From: Streptomyces sp. NBC_00377
GTDB taxonomy: Bacteria; Actinomycetota; Actinomycetes; Streptomycetales; Streptomycetaceae
Direction of reading: 5' to 3'
Assembly: GCF_036075115.1 (NCBI RefSeq)
Contig: NZ_CP107958.1
Location: forward strand, 8,432,001 to 8,496,000
Length of the DNA: 64,000 bases
Part shown: in pieces, positions 51,116 through 59,473 of the stretch
Layout: each line of letters starts with the position of its first letter
Numbering within the stretch: the first letter of the stretch is position 1
The notes under the pieces: generated by a model
Database searches by the model: none
Seen by the model: the letters and a program-made list of their open reading frames with translations, nothing else
Told to the model about the DNA's origin: nothing
Position numbers and translations under genes: made by a program

Positions 51116-52099
51116 ATGGACGAGCGCGAATTCGGCAGGTCAGGTCAGCACGCATCCGTCGTCGGTCTCGGCACCTGGCAACTGGGCGCCGACTGGGGAG
51201 ACGTGGACGACAAGGAGGCACTCACGGTCCTGGAGGCGGCGGCCGAGTCGGGAGTGACCTTCTTCGACACCGCCGACGTCTACGGCGACGGACGCAGCGA
51301 GCAGACCATCGCCGCTTTCCTGAGCGGCCGGCCCGACCTGCATGTGCTGGTCGCCACCAAGATGGGCCGCCGCGTCGACCAGGTCCCCGAGAACTACGTC
51401 CTGGACAACTTCCGCGCCTGGAACGACCGCTCCCGCCGCAACCTCGGCGTCGACCGCATCGACCTGGTGCAGCTGCACTGCCCGCCCACCCCCGTCTACT
51501 CCCGCGACGAGGTCTTCGACGCCCTCGACACCCTCGTCGAGGAGGAGCGCATCGCGCACTACGGCGTCAGCGTGGAGACCTCCGCCGAGGCCCTCACCGC
51601 GATCGCCCGGCCGGGCGTGGCCAGCGTGCAGATCATCCTCAACCCGTTCCGGCTCAAGCCCCTGCACGAAGTGCTCCCGGCGGCCCGCGCGGCAGGCGTC
51701 GGCATCATCGCGCGCGTCCCGCTCGCCTCCGGCCTGCTCTCCGGCAAGTACACCAAGGACACCGTCTTCCCGGAGAACGACCACCGCACCTACAACCGGC
51801 ACGGCGAGTCCTTCGACCAGGGCGAGACGTTCTCCGGCGTCGACTACACCACCGGCGTCGAGGCCGCCGTCGAGTTCGCCGCCCTCGCGCCCGAGGGGTA
51901 CACCCCCGCCCAGCTGGCGCTGCGCTGGATCATCCAGCAGCCCGGCGTGACCACCGTGATCCCGGGCGCCCGCTCGCCCGAGCAGGCCCGCGCCAACGCG
52001 GCCGCCGCCAGGCTCCCGGAGCTGTCGCAGGAGACCCTCGCGGCCGTCCGCGACCTCTACGACCGGCGCATCAAGGAGCAGGTCGAGGGCCGCTGGTAG
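51116..52099 (+). CDS. aldo/keto reductase (327 aa)
   Basis: Catalytic residues are visible: Asp and Tyr in TFFDTADVYGDGRSEQ, Lys in VLVATKMGRR and His in IDLVQLHCPPTPVYS. The C-terminal NADP motif is TTVIPGARSPEQARANA. It belongs to the AKR11/AKR12-like broad group (general stress protein 69 type). CAGACT (51104-51109) ends six bases before the ATG, suggesting a leaderless message; there is no ribosome site. Confidence 0.93.
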   Translation: MDEREFGRSGQHASVVGLGTWQLGADWGDVDDKEALTVLEAAAESGVTFFDTADVYGDGRSEQTIAAFLSGRPDLHVLVATKMGRRVDQVPENYVLDNFRAWNDRSRRNLGVDRIDLVQLHCPPTPVYSRDEVFDALDTLVEEERIAHYGVSVETSAEALTAIARPGVASVQIILNPFRLKPLHEVLPAARAAGVGIIARVPLASGLLSGKYTKDTVFPENDHRTYNRHGESFDQGETFSGVDYTTGVEAAVEFAALAPEGYTPAQLALRWIIQQPGVTTVIPGARSPEQARANAAAARLPELSQETLAAVRDLYDRRIKEQVEGRW

Positions 52100-52194
52100 A
52101 CGAACCCGGCGCCGACCGGCAAAAACCGCCGCTCACGGGGTACTCGCGGTGAGGAGGGGGTCGAAGGACCACTCGGACCGGGAGGACGGTAAAG

Positions 52195-52692
52195 GTGACG
52201 GACACGGCGACGAGCGCCGAGCGGCGCACGGGGCGGAACGAGACCGAGGAGGAGAGAGCCGACCGGATGTGGGGGGAGCTCATCCAGGAGATCCGGGTCG
52301 CGCAGACGGGTGTGCAGATCCTCTTCGGCTTCCTGCTGACCGTCGTGTTCACCCCGCGCTACGCGGACCTTCAGGACATCGACCAGGTCATCTACATCGT
52401 GACCGTGGTCCTGGGCGCCTGCGCGACCGGAGCCCTCATAGGCCCCGTGTCCCTGCACCGCCTGGTCTCCGGACGGCGGGTGAAGCCGCAGGCGGTCATG
52501 GTGGCGTCCAGGCTGACCTTCGTCGGTCTGCTCCTGCTGCTCGCCACCATGACCTCCTCGCTGCTGCTGATCCTGCGGGTGGCCACCCACGACGCGTTCG
52601 TGCCCTGGCTCGTCGCGGGCGTGGTCTCGTGGTACGGGCTGTGCTGGTTCCTGCTGCCCCTGTGGACCCGGCGCCGCTACACCACGAACTGA
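52195..52692 (+). CDS. DUF6328-family membrane protein (165 aa)
   Basis: After a charged N-terminus (ERRTGRNETEEERADRMWGE) come the conserved LIQEIRVAQTGVQILFGFLL, a membrane helix, and three more helices (IYIVTVVLGACATGALIGPV, RLTFVGLLLLLATMTSSLLL, WLVAGVVSWYGLCWFLLPLW). The LxEIRVAQTGxQILF block is the family signature. Function is unknown. The start is GTG behind GGGAGG. A weak GCAA-N15-GGGTAC resemblance to a SigB promoter lies at 52119-52143. Confidence 0.85.
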   Translation: MTDTATSAERRTGRNETEEERADRMWGELIQEIRVAQTGVQILFGFLLTVVFTPRYADLQDIDQVIYIVTVVLGACATGALIGPVSLHRLVSGRRVKPQAVMVASRLTFVGLLLLLATMTSSLLLILRVATHDAFVPWLVAGVVSWYGLCWFLLPLWTRRRYTTN

Positions 52693-52698
52693 GCCGGA

Positions 52699-53763
52699 CT
52701 ACCCGGCCTCGGGCGCACCGCCCCGCGCACCGCGCAGCACCGTGATGCAGCCGGCGATCGCCTGCTGGAGCTCCTCCAGTTGCTGCACCATGTCGTCCTC
52801 GTAGAACTCCTGCGCGTCGACATCGTCGAAGGTGAGCTCCTCGAAGACCTTCGTCACCCGCTGAAGGCTGCTGTAGAACTTCGTGCGCCGCTCCTGGACG
52901 CGCAGCTCGGGGTCGGCCTCGACGGTCTCCACGACCAGGGTCTTCATCGTGTCGTAGGCGTCGCTCGCCCACTCGCCGCAGTCCTCGTCGTCGTCGAGCT
53001 CGTCGAGCAGCGAGAGGTGGCGCTCCGCCTCCTGGCGCAGCTCGACGGGAGCGTCGACGGTCTGCCCGGCGGGCGTCTTGATCAGGCCCGACTCGGCGAT
53101 CTGGCGCACGTACCCGATGCGGTCGGCGGAGCGGCTCTCGGTGGCGACGGCCTTTTTGAGGTCGTCGGTGCGCACGACGTCGCGGGCCAGCTCGATCTGG
53201 AGCTCCGGGTCCTCCTTGACGCGGTCCAGGAGGGCGGCGCGGGCCGCGCGGGCCGTCGAGGGATCGGCGAGGATCGCGGCGCGCAGGGCGGTGGGGTTCT
53301 CCGCGACCTCCAGCGCCTTCGTCGGGCGGATGCCCTCGGCCTCGGCGGCCTGCGCGATCGCGGTGCCGCGCTCGGAGGCGCCGCTGGAGCGGGAGACGTA
53401 GTAGGTCAGCCACACCTCGGCGTCCGGCAGCTCGACCTCCTGGCCCGGGGCCAGCTCCTCGAAGTGCGGGACGAGACCGTCGTCGGCGGCCCGGTCCCAG
53501 GCCTTGTAGTAGCGCATGACCCGCTCGGGGGAGCAGCCGGCCAGTTCGGCGAACTCCTTCGCCGGCACCTTGGGCGTCTCGCCCGCGGCCTGCCCGCCCG
53601 GCCGGACGCTGCGCGCCACCATCAGGCCGAAGGCCCACCCGCCGGTCCGCGCGTAGACCCCGAACTCGCGGGCGTCCCGGGCCACGAGGTCGGACAACGG
53701 GGCGGGGGACGTCTCCGCGGACGTCTCGATGGCCGTCTCGGGCAGGTCGATCGCCAGGGTCAC
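52699..53763 (-). CDS. conserved hypothetical protein with possible DNA-binding helices (354 aa)
   Basis: This acidic soluble protein has an N-terminal segment with VPAKEFAELAGCSPERVMRY and YKAWDRAADDGLVPHFEELA (residues ~67-107), which resembles a helix-turn-helix. The middle has EAEGIRPTKALEVAENPTAL and DPSTARAARAALLDRVKEDP, and the C-terminal half is helical and acidic (LDELDDDEDCGEW). The layout recalls ParB/KorB-like regulators without a clear match. The GTG start has GAGGAG upstream. The gene stands alone. Role unknown. Confidence 0.72.
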   Translation of the reverse strand: MTLAIDLPETAIETSAETSPAPLSDLVARDAREFGVYARTGGWAFGLMVARSVRPGGQAAGETPKVPAKEFAELAGCSPERVMRYYKAWDRAADDGLVPHFEELAPGQEVELPDAEVWLTYYVSRSSGASERGTAIAQAAEAEGIRPTKALEVAENPTALRAAILADPSTARAARAALLDRVKEDPELQIELARDVVRTDDLKKAVATESRSADRIGYVRQIAESGLIKTPAGQTVDAPVELRQEAERHLSLLDELDDDEDCGEWASDAYDTMKTLVVETVEADPELRVQERRTKFYSSLQRVTKVFEELTFDDVDAQEFYEDDMVQQLEELQQAIAGCITVLRGARGGAPEAG

Positions 53764-53846
53764 TGAAGACTCTCCTCTACAGGCTGCTGGACGCAGGATC
53801 GGGCACCGCAGAAGTGCGGAACGGAAGCCTATACGCGCCCCGCGGC

Positions 53847-53885
53847 AGCCCCAGCAGCCCCAGCAGCCCCGGCAGCCCCGGCAGA
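53847..53885. repeat. 9-bp tandem repeat upstream of the 354-aa gene
   Basis: AGCCCCAGC occurs twice (53847-53864), then AGCCCCGGC twice (53865-53882), with a decayed fifth start. It lies between the end of the F420-type oxidoreductase gene and the probable promoter of the 354-aa gene (TATAGG on the minus strand, 53833-53828). Confidence 0.75.
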
Positions 53886-53921
53886 CCCGCGCGGCACAGC
53901 GGGCGGGGCCCCGCGCGGCCG

Positions 53922-54893
53922 TCAGGCGAAGGCGTTGCGCAGCGCGGGCAGGAGGGTCTTCTCCGACCAGTCCAGGTACGCCGGCTGGGAGTCCCCGCCG
54001 ATCTGCACCAGGGCGACCTCGGTGAACCCGGCCTCGACGTAGGGACGGACGGCCTCGACGAAGTCGTCCGGGTCGTCGCCGCAGGGGATCGAGGAGGCGA
54101 CGTCGTCGGGGGTCACGAACTGGGTCGCCGACTCGAAGGAGTCCGGGTGGGGCAGTTCGGAGTTCACCTTCCAGCCGTTGCCGAACCAGCGGAACTGGGC
54201 GTGTGCGCGCTTCAGCGCCGTCTCCCGGTCGGGATCGTGGCAGACCGGAAGCTGACCGACGCGCGGCTTGCCCTCGCCGCCGTTGCGGTCGAACGACTCC
54301 AGCAGGCCCGGCTTGGGCTCGGTGGCGATCACGAGGTCGCCCAGCCGGCCCGCGAGGCGGCAGGACCGCTCGCCGGAGACGGCGATGCCGATCGGCGGCG
54401 GCTCGTCGGGCAGGTCCCACAGCCGGGCCGAGTCCACGTCGTAGTGCGTGCCGTGCCGCGTCACATGCCCGCCCTCGAAGAGCGCGCGGATGATCTCCAC
54501 GGCCTCCTCGAACATCTCGTGCCGCACGTCCACGGAGGGCCAGCCGCCGCCCACCACATGCTCGTTGAGGTTCTCGCCCGAGCCCAGCCCCAGCCGGAAA
54601 CGCCCCTCGGACAGCAGCTGCATCGTGGCGGCCTTCTGCGCCACCACCGCCGGGTGGTAGCGGAACGTCGGACACGTCACGTACGTCATCAGCGGAATGC
54701 GCGACGTGGCCTGCGCGGCGGCGCCGAGCACGCTCCACGCGTACGGCGCGTGGCCCTGCGCGCGCAGCCAAGGGAAGTAGTGGTCCGAGGTCACCGAGAA
54801 GTCGAAGCCCGCCTCCTCGGCCCGCACCACGTGGTCGACCAGGTCCCGAGGGCCTGCCTGTTCGGTCATCATCGTGTACCCGATTTGCACCAT
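53922..54893 (-). CDS. LLM-class F420-dependent oxidoreductase (323 aa)
   Basis: This TIM-barrel oxidoreductase is of the luciferase-like type. IGYTMMTEQAGPRDLVDHVV, FDFSVTSDHYFPWLRAQGHA, RFRLGLGSGENLNEHVVGGG and VSGERSCRLAGRLGDLVIAT match the FGD-like branch (F420-dependent glucose-6-phosphate dehydrogenase family). The substrate is unknown. The start is taken as ATG 54893, though the ribosome site is weak and GTG 54890 is possible. It is divergent from the serine hydrolase. Confidence 0.88.
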   Translation of the reverse strand: MVQIGYTMMTEQAGPRDLVDHVVRAEEAGFDFSVTSDHYFPWLRAQGHAPYAWSVLGAAAQATSRIPLMTYVTCPTFRYHPAVVAQKAATMQLLSEGRFRLGLGSGENLNEHVVGGGWPSVDVRHEMFEEAVEIIRALFEGGHVTRHGTHYDVDSARLWDLPDEPPPIGIAVSGERSCRLAGRLGDLVIATEPKPGLLESFDRNGGEGKPRVGQLPVCHDPDRETALKRAHAQFRWFGNGWKVNSELPHPDSFESATQFVTPDDVASSIPCGDDPDDFVEAVRPYVEAGFTEVALVQIGGDSQPAYLDWSEKTLLPALRNAFA

Positions 54894-54990
54894 GGGGCCC
54901 GGGTCCCCGGACTTCGGGGAGAGGAAACGGACTGTTCCCGACCGGAAAAAGCCGTCGATCACCGGCCGCCGTCCGGGGGAGGATGCGGGT

Positions 54991-56451
54991 ATGAACGCGC
55001 GCCCGCTGCCCTCGAGCACCCCGTCCGCCCAGGGAGTCGACGCCTTGGGCGTCACGGCCTTCCTCGACGCTGTCGAGGCGGCCGGGAGCATCGAGCCGCA
55101 CAGCCTGATGATCCTGCGCCACGGCAGCCTCGTGGCGTCCGGCTGGTGGGCGCCGTACGCCCCCGACCGGCCGCACCTGCTCTACTCGCTCAGCAAGAGC
55201 TTCACCTCCACGGCCGCCGGGTTCGCCGTGGACGAGGGACTGATCGGCCTGGACGACACGGTGCTCTCGTACTTCCCGGAGCTCGACGCGGACATCACCG
55301 ACCCGCGCAGCCGAGCCGTACGGGTACGGGACGTGGCCGCGATGGCGAGCGGGCACGAGCAGGAGACGTTCGAACGGGCGCACGCGCTCGACCCCGGCGA
55401 CCTGGTCCGGGGCTTCCTGCTGCTGCCACCGGACCGCGAACCGGGAACGGTGTTCGCGTACAACCAGCCGGCCACCTACGCGCTCGCCGCGATCGTGCGA
55501 CGCGTCACCGGCGTCCCGCTCACCGACTATCTGCGGCCGCGTCTGCTCGACCCGCTCGGCATCGGAGAGTTCGCGTGGATGACCGACCGGTCCGGCCGTG
55601 AACTCGGCTTCAGCGGACTGCACGCCACCACCGACGCGATCGCCCGGCTGGGGCAGCTGTACCTGGACGAGGGCGTGTGGGAGGGCAAACGGCTGCTGTC
55701 GCCGGAGTGGGTCGCCGAGGCGACCCGCGAGCACATCGCGACGTCTGCGGCGACGGCCGGGACAGGCCCCACGGACTGGGAACGCGGCTACTGCTTCCAG
55801 TTCTGGCGCTCCCGGCACGGTTACCGCGGCGACGGTGCCTACGGGCAGTTCTGCGTCGTCCTGCCCGAGTACGACGCCGTGATCGCCATGACGGCGGCGA
55901 CGAACGACATGCAGGCCGTGCTCACCCTCTGCTGGGAGCAGCTGCTGCCCGCGTTCCGGCCCGGACCGCTGACCGGGCGCGAGGAGGCCGACGCGGCCCT
56001 CGCCCGCCGGCTGGCGCACCTGGCGCTGCCGCCGGCCCCCGGCACGCCCGCGCCACCGGACCCGGGGCAGTGGTCGGGCGCCGGGTTCACCCCGTCCGGC
56101 GGCGCCGGCGCCGGCCCGCGGGGACTGACCGGCGCCGTCGTCACCGGGAGCGCCGACGGCTGGACGCTCGCACTCGTCGAGGAGCCGGACGGGCGGCGGC
56201 TGGAACTGTCCCTCGGCTCCGGCGGCTGGCAGGTGAGCGACGTGCCGTTGCCCACCGCGGTCAGTGGCGGCTGGACCGACGGCGACACGCTCACGGCGCA
56301 CATCGTGTTCCTCGAGACCCCGCACCGCCTGCGGGTGACCTGTTCCCTGGCCGACCGGACCTTCGACGCCCGCTGGGACACCGAGCCGCTGCACGGCGGC
56401 TCGCTGCACCGGATGCGCGCCCCGCGCGGACCGGCCCGCTCAGGCGGCTGA
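54991..56451 (+). CDS. serine hydrolase, beta-lactamase class C family (486 aa)
   Basis: The penicillin-binding-type active site is visible: Ser66-x-x-Lys69 in LLYSLSKSFTS, and a Tyr-containing second motif in VFAYNQPATYALAAI. GLHATTDAIARLGQLYLDEG and GKRLLSPEWVAEATREH are typical of the 6-aminohexanoate-dimer hydrolase/esterase group. No signal peptide is seen, so it is probably cytoplasmic. A C-terminal ~130-residue beta domain (GLTGAVVTGSADGWTLALVE) follows. GGAGG precedes the ATG by eight bases. The last 12 bp overlap the convergent pseudokinase gene. Confidence 0.88.
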   Translation: MNARPLPSSTPSAQGVDALGVTAFLDAVEAAGSIEPHSLMILRHGSLVASGWWAPYAPDRPHLLYSLSKSFTSTAAGFAVDEGLIGLDDTVLSYFPELDADITDPRSRAVRVRDVAAMASGHEQETFERAHALDPGDLVRGFLLLPPDREPGTVFAYNQPATYALAAIVRRVTGVPLTDYLRPRLLDPLGIGEFAWMTDRSGRELGFSGLHATTDAIARLGQLYLDEGVWEGKRLLSPEWVAEATREHIATSAATAGTGPTDWERGYCFQFWRSRHGYRGDGAYGQFCVVLPEYDAVIAMTAATNDMQAVLTLCWEQLLPAFRPGPLTGREEADAALARRLAHLALPPAPGTPAPPDPGQWSGAGFTPSGGAGAGPRGLTGAVVTGSADGWTLALVEEPDGRRLELSLGSGGWQVSDVPLPTAVSGGWTDGDTLTAHIVFLETPHRLRVTCSLADRTFDARWDTEPLHGGSLHRMRAPRGPARSGG

Positions 56452-58074
56452 ACCCGGCCGGAACGTCCGCAGGAAGGTGTCCAGGGCCTCACGGTCGGCC
56501 TTCTTGTCCCAGTCCGCGGCGGGTGTCGTCCAGCGCAGCGAGAAACTGCGGTGCCCGCCGAGGAGGAGACCGCGGCCGAACGTGCGCACCTGCGCGCCGT
56601 CGACGTCCATCAGCCACTCCATGTCGGCGGCCTTGTAGCCCTGGTAGGTCACCGCCTTGATGTCGCCGAGGCGCCGGAAACCCTCGGTCTTCTTCAGACC
56701 GGGCTCGACGTCCTCGCGCCAGACGGCCACCGGGTCCGGCCCGGCCTTCTCGCTGTAGGTCACCGCGAGGGTGCGCGGATCACCGGGCGCCCCGAAGGTG
56801 ACGCGGTACGCCCGGTCGTCGCGCGCGGTCTCCAGCGGCTTCCACCCCTTGGGGAGCGCGACCGAGAAACCCTCGGGGGAGCGGTACACGCGGTAGCCCT
56901 CCGGGAGGGCGTCGGCGGTGGCGGGCGCCGAGGGCGAGGACGACGGGGACGTGCTCGGCGAGGGCGGCGGGCTGCTCGGCGCGGTCGGGGCGGGTGCCGG
57001 AGCCGCCGGGTCTCTTTCGTCCGCGTCCTCGCCCGGGGTCGCGGCGGACGCGGAGGGCCGGGCCTGCGCGTCGCCGCCCGCGGTTTCTTCGGTGCCGGGC
57101 AGCTGATGGGTCACGGCGAGGGCGGCGACCGCCACGGTGACGACCGCCAGGGCCGTCCCGGCCGCCATGGCCCGGCCGCTCCACCGCGGGCCGACATGGC
57201 GGGCGGCGGCGCAGGCCCGCTTCAGCCTGGGGGGCTGCATGACGGCGTGCGGGTCCTCGTCCAGCACCCGGGTGAGGGACTGGCGCACGACCGTCCTGGT
57301 CAGCCGCTCCCGGGAGTCCTTGCGCAGCAGCCCCTGCACGGTCGGGGTGAGCGAACCGGCCCGCAGCGGGGTGCGCAGCGGCAGCCGGTCCACCCCCTTG
57401 AGCGTGCTCTCGGGGCGGTCCCGGTCCCGGTACGGCGGCCGTCCCTCGACCATCGTGTACAGGATGGCGCCGAGCGCCCACAGATCGGCCGCCGGGCCGA
57501 TGCGCTCGTCCCTGGCCTGTTCGGGAGAGGCGTAGGCGGGGGCCGCCACCCGCGGGGCAAGGGTCGCGCCCGCCAGCCCGAAGCCGGTGAGGACAAGAGG
57601 GCCCCGGGCCCGTACGAAGATCTGGCCGGGGCTCAGCTCGCCGTGCGTGATGCCCTCACCGTGCGCGACCTCGAGCACGTCGAGCAGTTGCAGTCCGATC
57701 GTGGCGGCCCTGGCCGGGCTGAACGCCCCCTTCTGTGCGAGGAGCTGTCCCAGCGGCAGCCCGTCGATCCACTCGGTGACGGTCCACAGGGAACCGGCCT
57801 CCTCCACGGCGTCGACGACCGCGGCGATCCGGCCGGGACACAGCCGCGCCATCGTCTCCGACATGCGCAGGACCCGGTCGGAGGCCTGCCGGGCCTTCTC
57901 CTCGCCCTGGTCGGGAGGCAGTCCGATTCTGGTGACCAGACACGGCCGGGCGGCCCCGGTGTCCTCGACGTACTCGCCGTACCAGCTGACGCGGTTCGTC
58001 TCCCGGTGGACGACGTCGAGCAGCCGGTACCTCCCGGCGACCAACTCGTGGGCGGAGACGTGCGTCTTGGCCAT
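56440..58074 (-). CDS. membrane pseudokinase (STPK-like) with extracellular domain (544 aa)
   Basis: The first ~280 residues have a Ser/Thr-kinase outline (YRLLDVVHRETNRV, WTVTEWIDGLPLGQLLAQKG, YASPEQARDERIGPAADLWA, LGAILYTMVEGRPPYRDRDR), but key residues are gone. No Gly loop is seen, VAIK is replaced by CLVTRI, HRD-N is HGELSPGQ (144-151) and DFG is GFG (164-166). One helix (about 301-323) leads to a Pro/Ser linker and an outside domain (YRVYRSPEGFSVALPKGW...). It should bind rather than phosphorylate. ATG 58074 is preferred (GAAGG six bases upstream). Confidence 0.87.
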   Translation of the reverse strand: MAKTHVSAHELVAGRYRLLDVVHRETNRVSWYGEYVEDTGAARPCLVTRIGLPPDQGEEKARQASDRVLRMSETMARLCPGRIAAVVDAVEEAGSLWTVTEWIDGLPLGQLLAQKGAFSPARAATIGLQLLDVLEVAHGEGITHGELSPGQIFVRARGPLVLTGFGLAGATLAPRVAAPAYASPEQARDERIGPAADLWALGAILYTMVEGRPPYRDRDRPESTLKGVDRLPLRTPLRAGSLTPTVQGLLRKDSRERLTRTVVRQSLTRVLDEDPHAVMQPPRLKRACAAARHVGPRWSGRAMAAGTALAVVTVAVAALAVTHQLPGTEETAGGDAQARPSASAATPGEDADERDPAAPAPAPTAPSSPPPSPSTSPSSSPSAPATADALPEGYRVYRSPEGFSVALPKGWKPLETARDDRAYRVTFGAPGDPRTLAVTYSEKAGPDPVAVWREDVEPGLKKTEGFRRLGDIKAVTYQGYKAADMEWLMDVDGAQVRTFGRGLLLGGHRSFSLRWTTPAADWDKKADREALDTFLRTFRPGSAA

Positions 58075-58291
58075 GGTCATCCTTCGCTGAACCGCTGGTA
58101 CTCACCTTGCCCATGGGTACGACCGGTGCGAGGGGGTGCGTTCAATGCGAGCGCAACTCCGGAGTGATTTCTGTCTTTTATTCAAAAGAGCGGCGGACGG
58201 ACCGAGTGTATGTGCGAGAAAAAGGAATTGACGCGACTCGTCCCAGGGGCCGTCCGGCGGTGTAACCAGCGGTAAACGGCACGGCCGGAAC

Positions 58292-59362
58292 TCACTCGAG
58301 GATCCCGGGAACGGTCTTCCGGGCCGTACTGCATTCCTGCTCGCGGGCGTTCCCCGCGCTTTTTCCCGTCCCGGCGGAGTCGCCCCGGCGCAGCCCGAAC
58401 CGTTCGGTCCACGCCATCATGTCCGCGGGGGTCGCGTTGCCTCCGCAGACCACCAGTCCCAGCCGCGCGCCGTCCCCGACCCGCTCCACGACCTGCCTGG
58501 CCGCGGGCAGCAGACAGCCGGCCGCCGGTTCGGTCCACACCTTGGCGTGCTCGGCCAGGTCGAGACAGCCCCGCACCGCCTCCCGGTCGGGGACCACGAG
58601 CACCTCGGTGACCAGGGCGCGGACATGGTCGTACGTCAACCGCGAGACGCTGGGCGCGCTGAGGGTGGAGACCATCGACGACAGGGCCACCGGCACCGGC
58701 CCGCCGGCCGCCAGCGCCTGTGACATGGCCTGCGCGCCCTCGGTCTCCACACCCCAGACCCGCACCTGCGGACGGCGTGCGCGCAGGGCCGCGGCGACGC
58801 CGGCGATCAGGCCGCCGCCCCCGATGCTGACCAGTACGTCGGTCAACTCACCGGCGTCGGCGGCGAACTCCAGGCCGACCGTGCCCTGCCCGGCGACGAC
58901 CAGCGGATCGTCGAAGGGGTGCACCAGGGTCGAGCCCCCGTCCCGCACATGCTCCGCCAGCGCGAACGCATCCTCCATCGTGTCGGTCAGCCGCACCGAT
59001 GCGCCGGCCGCCTCCGCGAGCCCGACACTACGGGCGGGCGCCGACCGCGGCATCACGACCGTGGCCTTCACGTCGAGCGCGGCAGCCATCACCGCGAGCG
59101 CGATCCCGTGGTTCCCGCCGCTCACCGCCACGACCCCGGCCGCCCGCTCGGACTCGCTCAGCGACAGCAGCTTCGCCGTCGCCCCGCGCACCTTGAACGA
59201 GCCGGTGCGCTGGAGGAGTTCCAGCTTCGCCGTCACGGGAACACCGAGCAGCGCCGACAGGCCCGGGCTGGGCACCGTGGGTGTCCGGACGACGTGTCCG
59301 GCGATCCGCTCGGCCGCGGCTTCGATGTCCGGGATGCCGATCAAGTCGGTCAAGGCAGTCAC
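58292..59362 (-). CDS. threonine/serine dehydratase-type PLP enzyme (356 aa)
   Basis: This fold-II PLP enzyme carries the cofactor Lys in LQRTGSFKVRGATAKLLS (near residue 55), the substrate loop VAVSGGNHGIALAV, the phosphate-binding glycine loop SIGGGGLIAGVAAALR and the closing LVVCGGNATPADM. It is the catabolic threonine ammonia-lyase or serine racemase-like type, without the ACT regulatory domain. The GTG at 59362 opens MTALTDLIGIPDIEAAAERI. The ribosome site is not clear. It follows the polyprenyl synthase gene on the same strand after 111 bp. Confidence 0.9.
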   Translation of the reverse strand: MTALTDLIGIPDIEAAAERIAGHVVRTPTVPSPGLSALLGVPVTAKLELLQRTGSFKVRGATAKLLSLSESERAAGVVAVSGGNHGIALAVMAAALDVKATVVMPRSAPARSVGLAEAAGASVRLTDTMEDAFALAEHVRDGGSTLVHPFDDPLVVAGQGTVGLEFAADAGELTDVLVSIGGGGLIAGVAAALRARRPQVRVWGVETEGAQAMSQALAAGGPVPVALSSMVSTLSAPSVSRLTYDHVRALVTEVLVVPDREAVRGCLDLAEHAKVWTEPAAGCLLPAARQVVERVGDGARLGLVVCGGNATPADMMAWTERFGLRRGDSAGTGKSAGNAREQECSTARKTVPGILE

Positions 59363-59473
59363 CCTTCGGCGCGGCGGAGGCGGGCGGCCCGCGCCTCGGT
59401 CTGTCGTTCTCCCGGCACCCTCACCCGGCGCCGTCGCGCCGGTCAAGCCGCCTTCGCGATCACGGCGGCAGCG

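Noticed and set aside
52119..52143. GCAA-N15-GGGTAC before the DUF6328 gene
   Set aside because: The -35 has A instead of T at the last position; kept only as a weak resemblance.
52699..56409. 1236-codon minus-strand frame joining the 354-aa protein to upstream sequence
   Set aside because: Only the part from the GTG at 53763 has a ribosome site and codon bias; the rest is antisense to the oxidoreductase and serine hydrolase region.
58115..58120. GGGTAC near the pseudokinase start
   Set aside because: It is on the plus strand, pointing away from the gene, and has no GNNT at the right distance.
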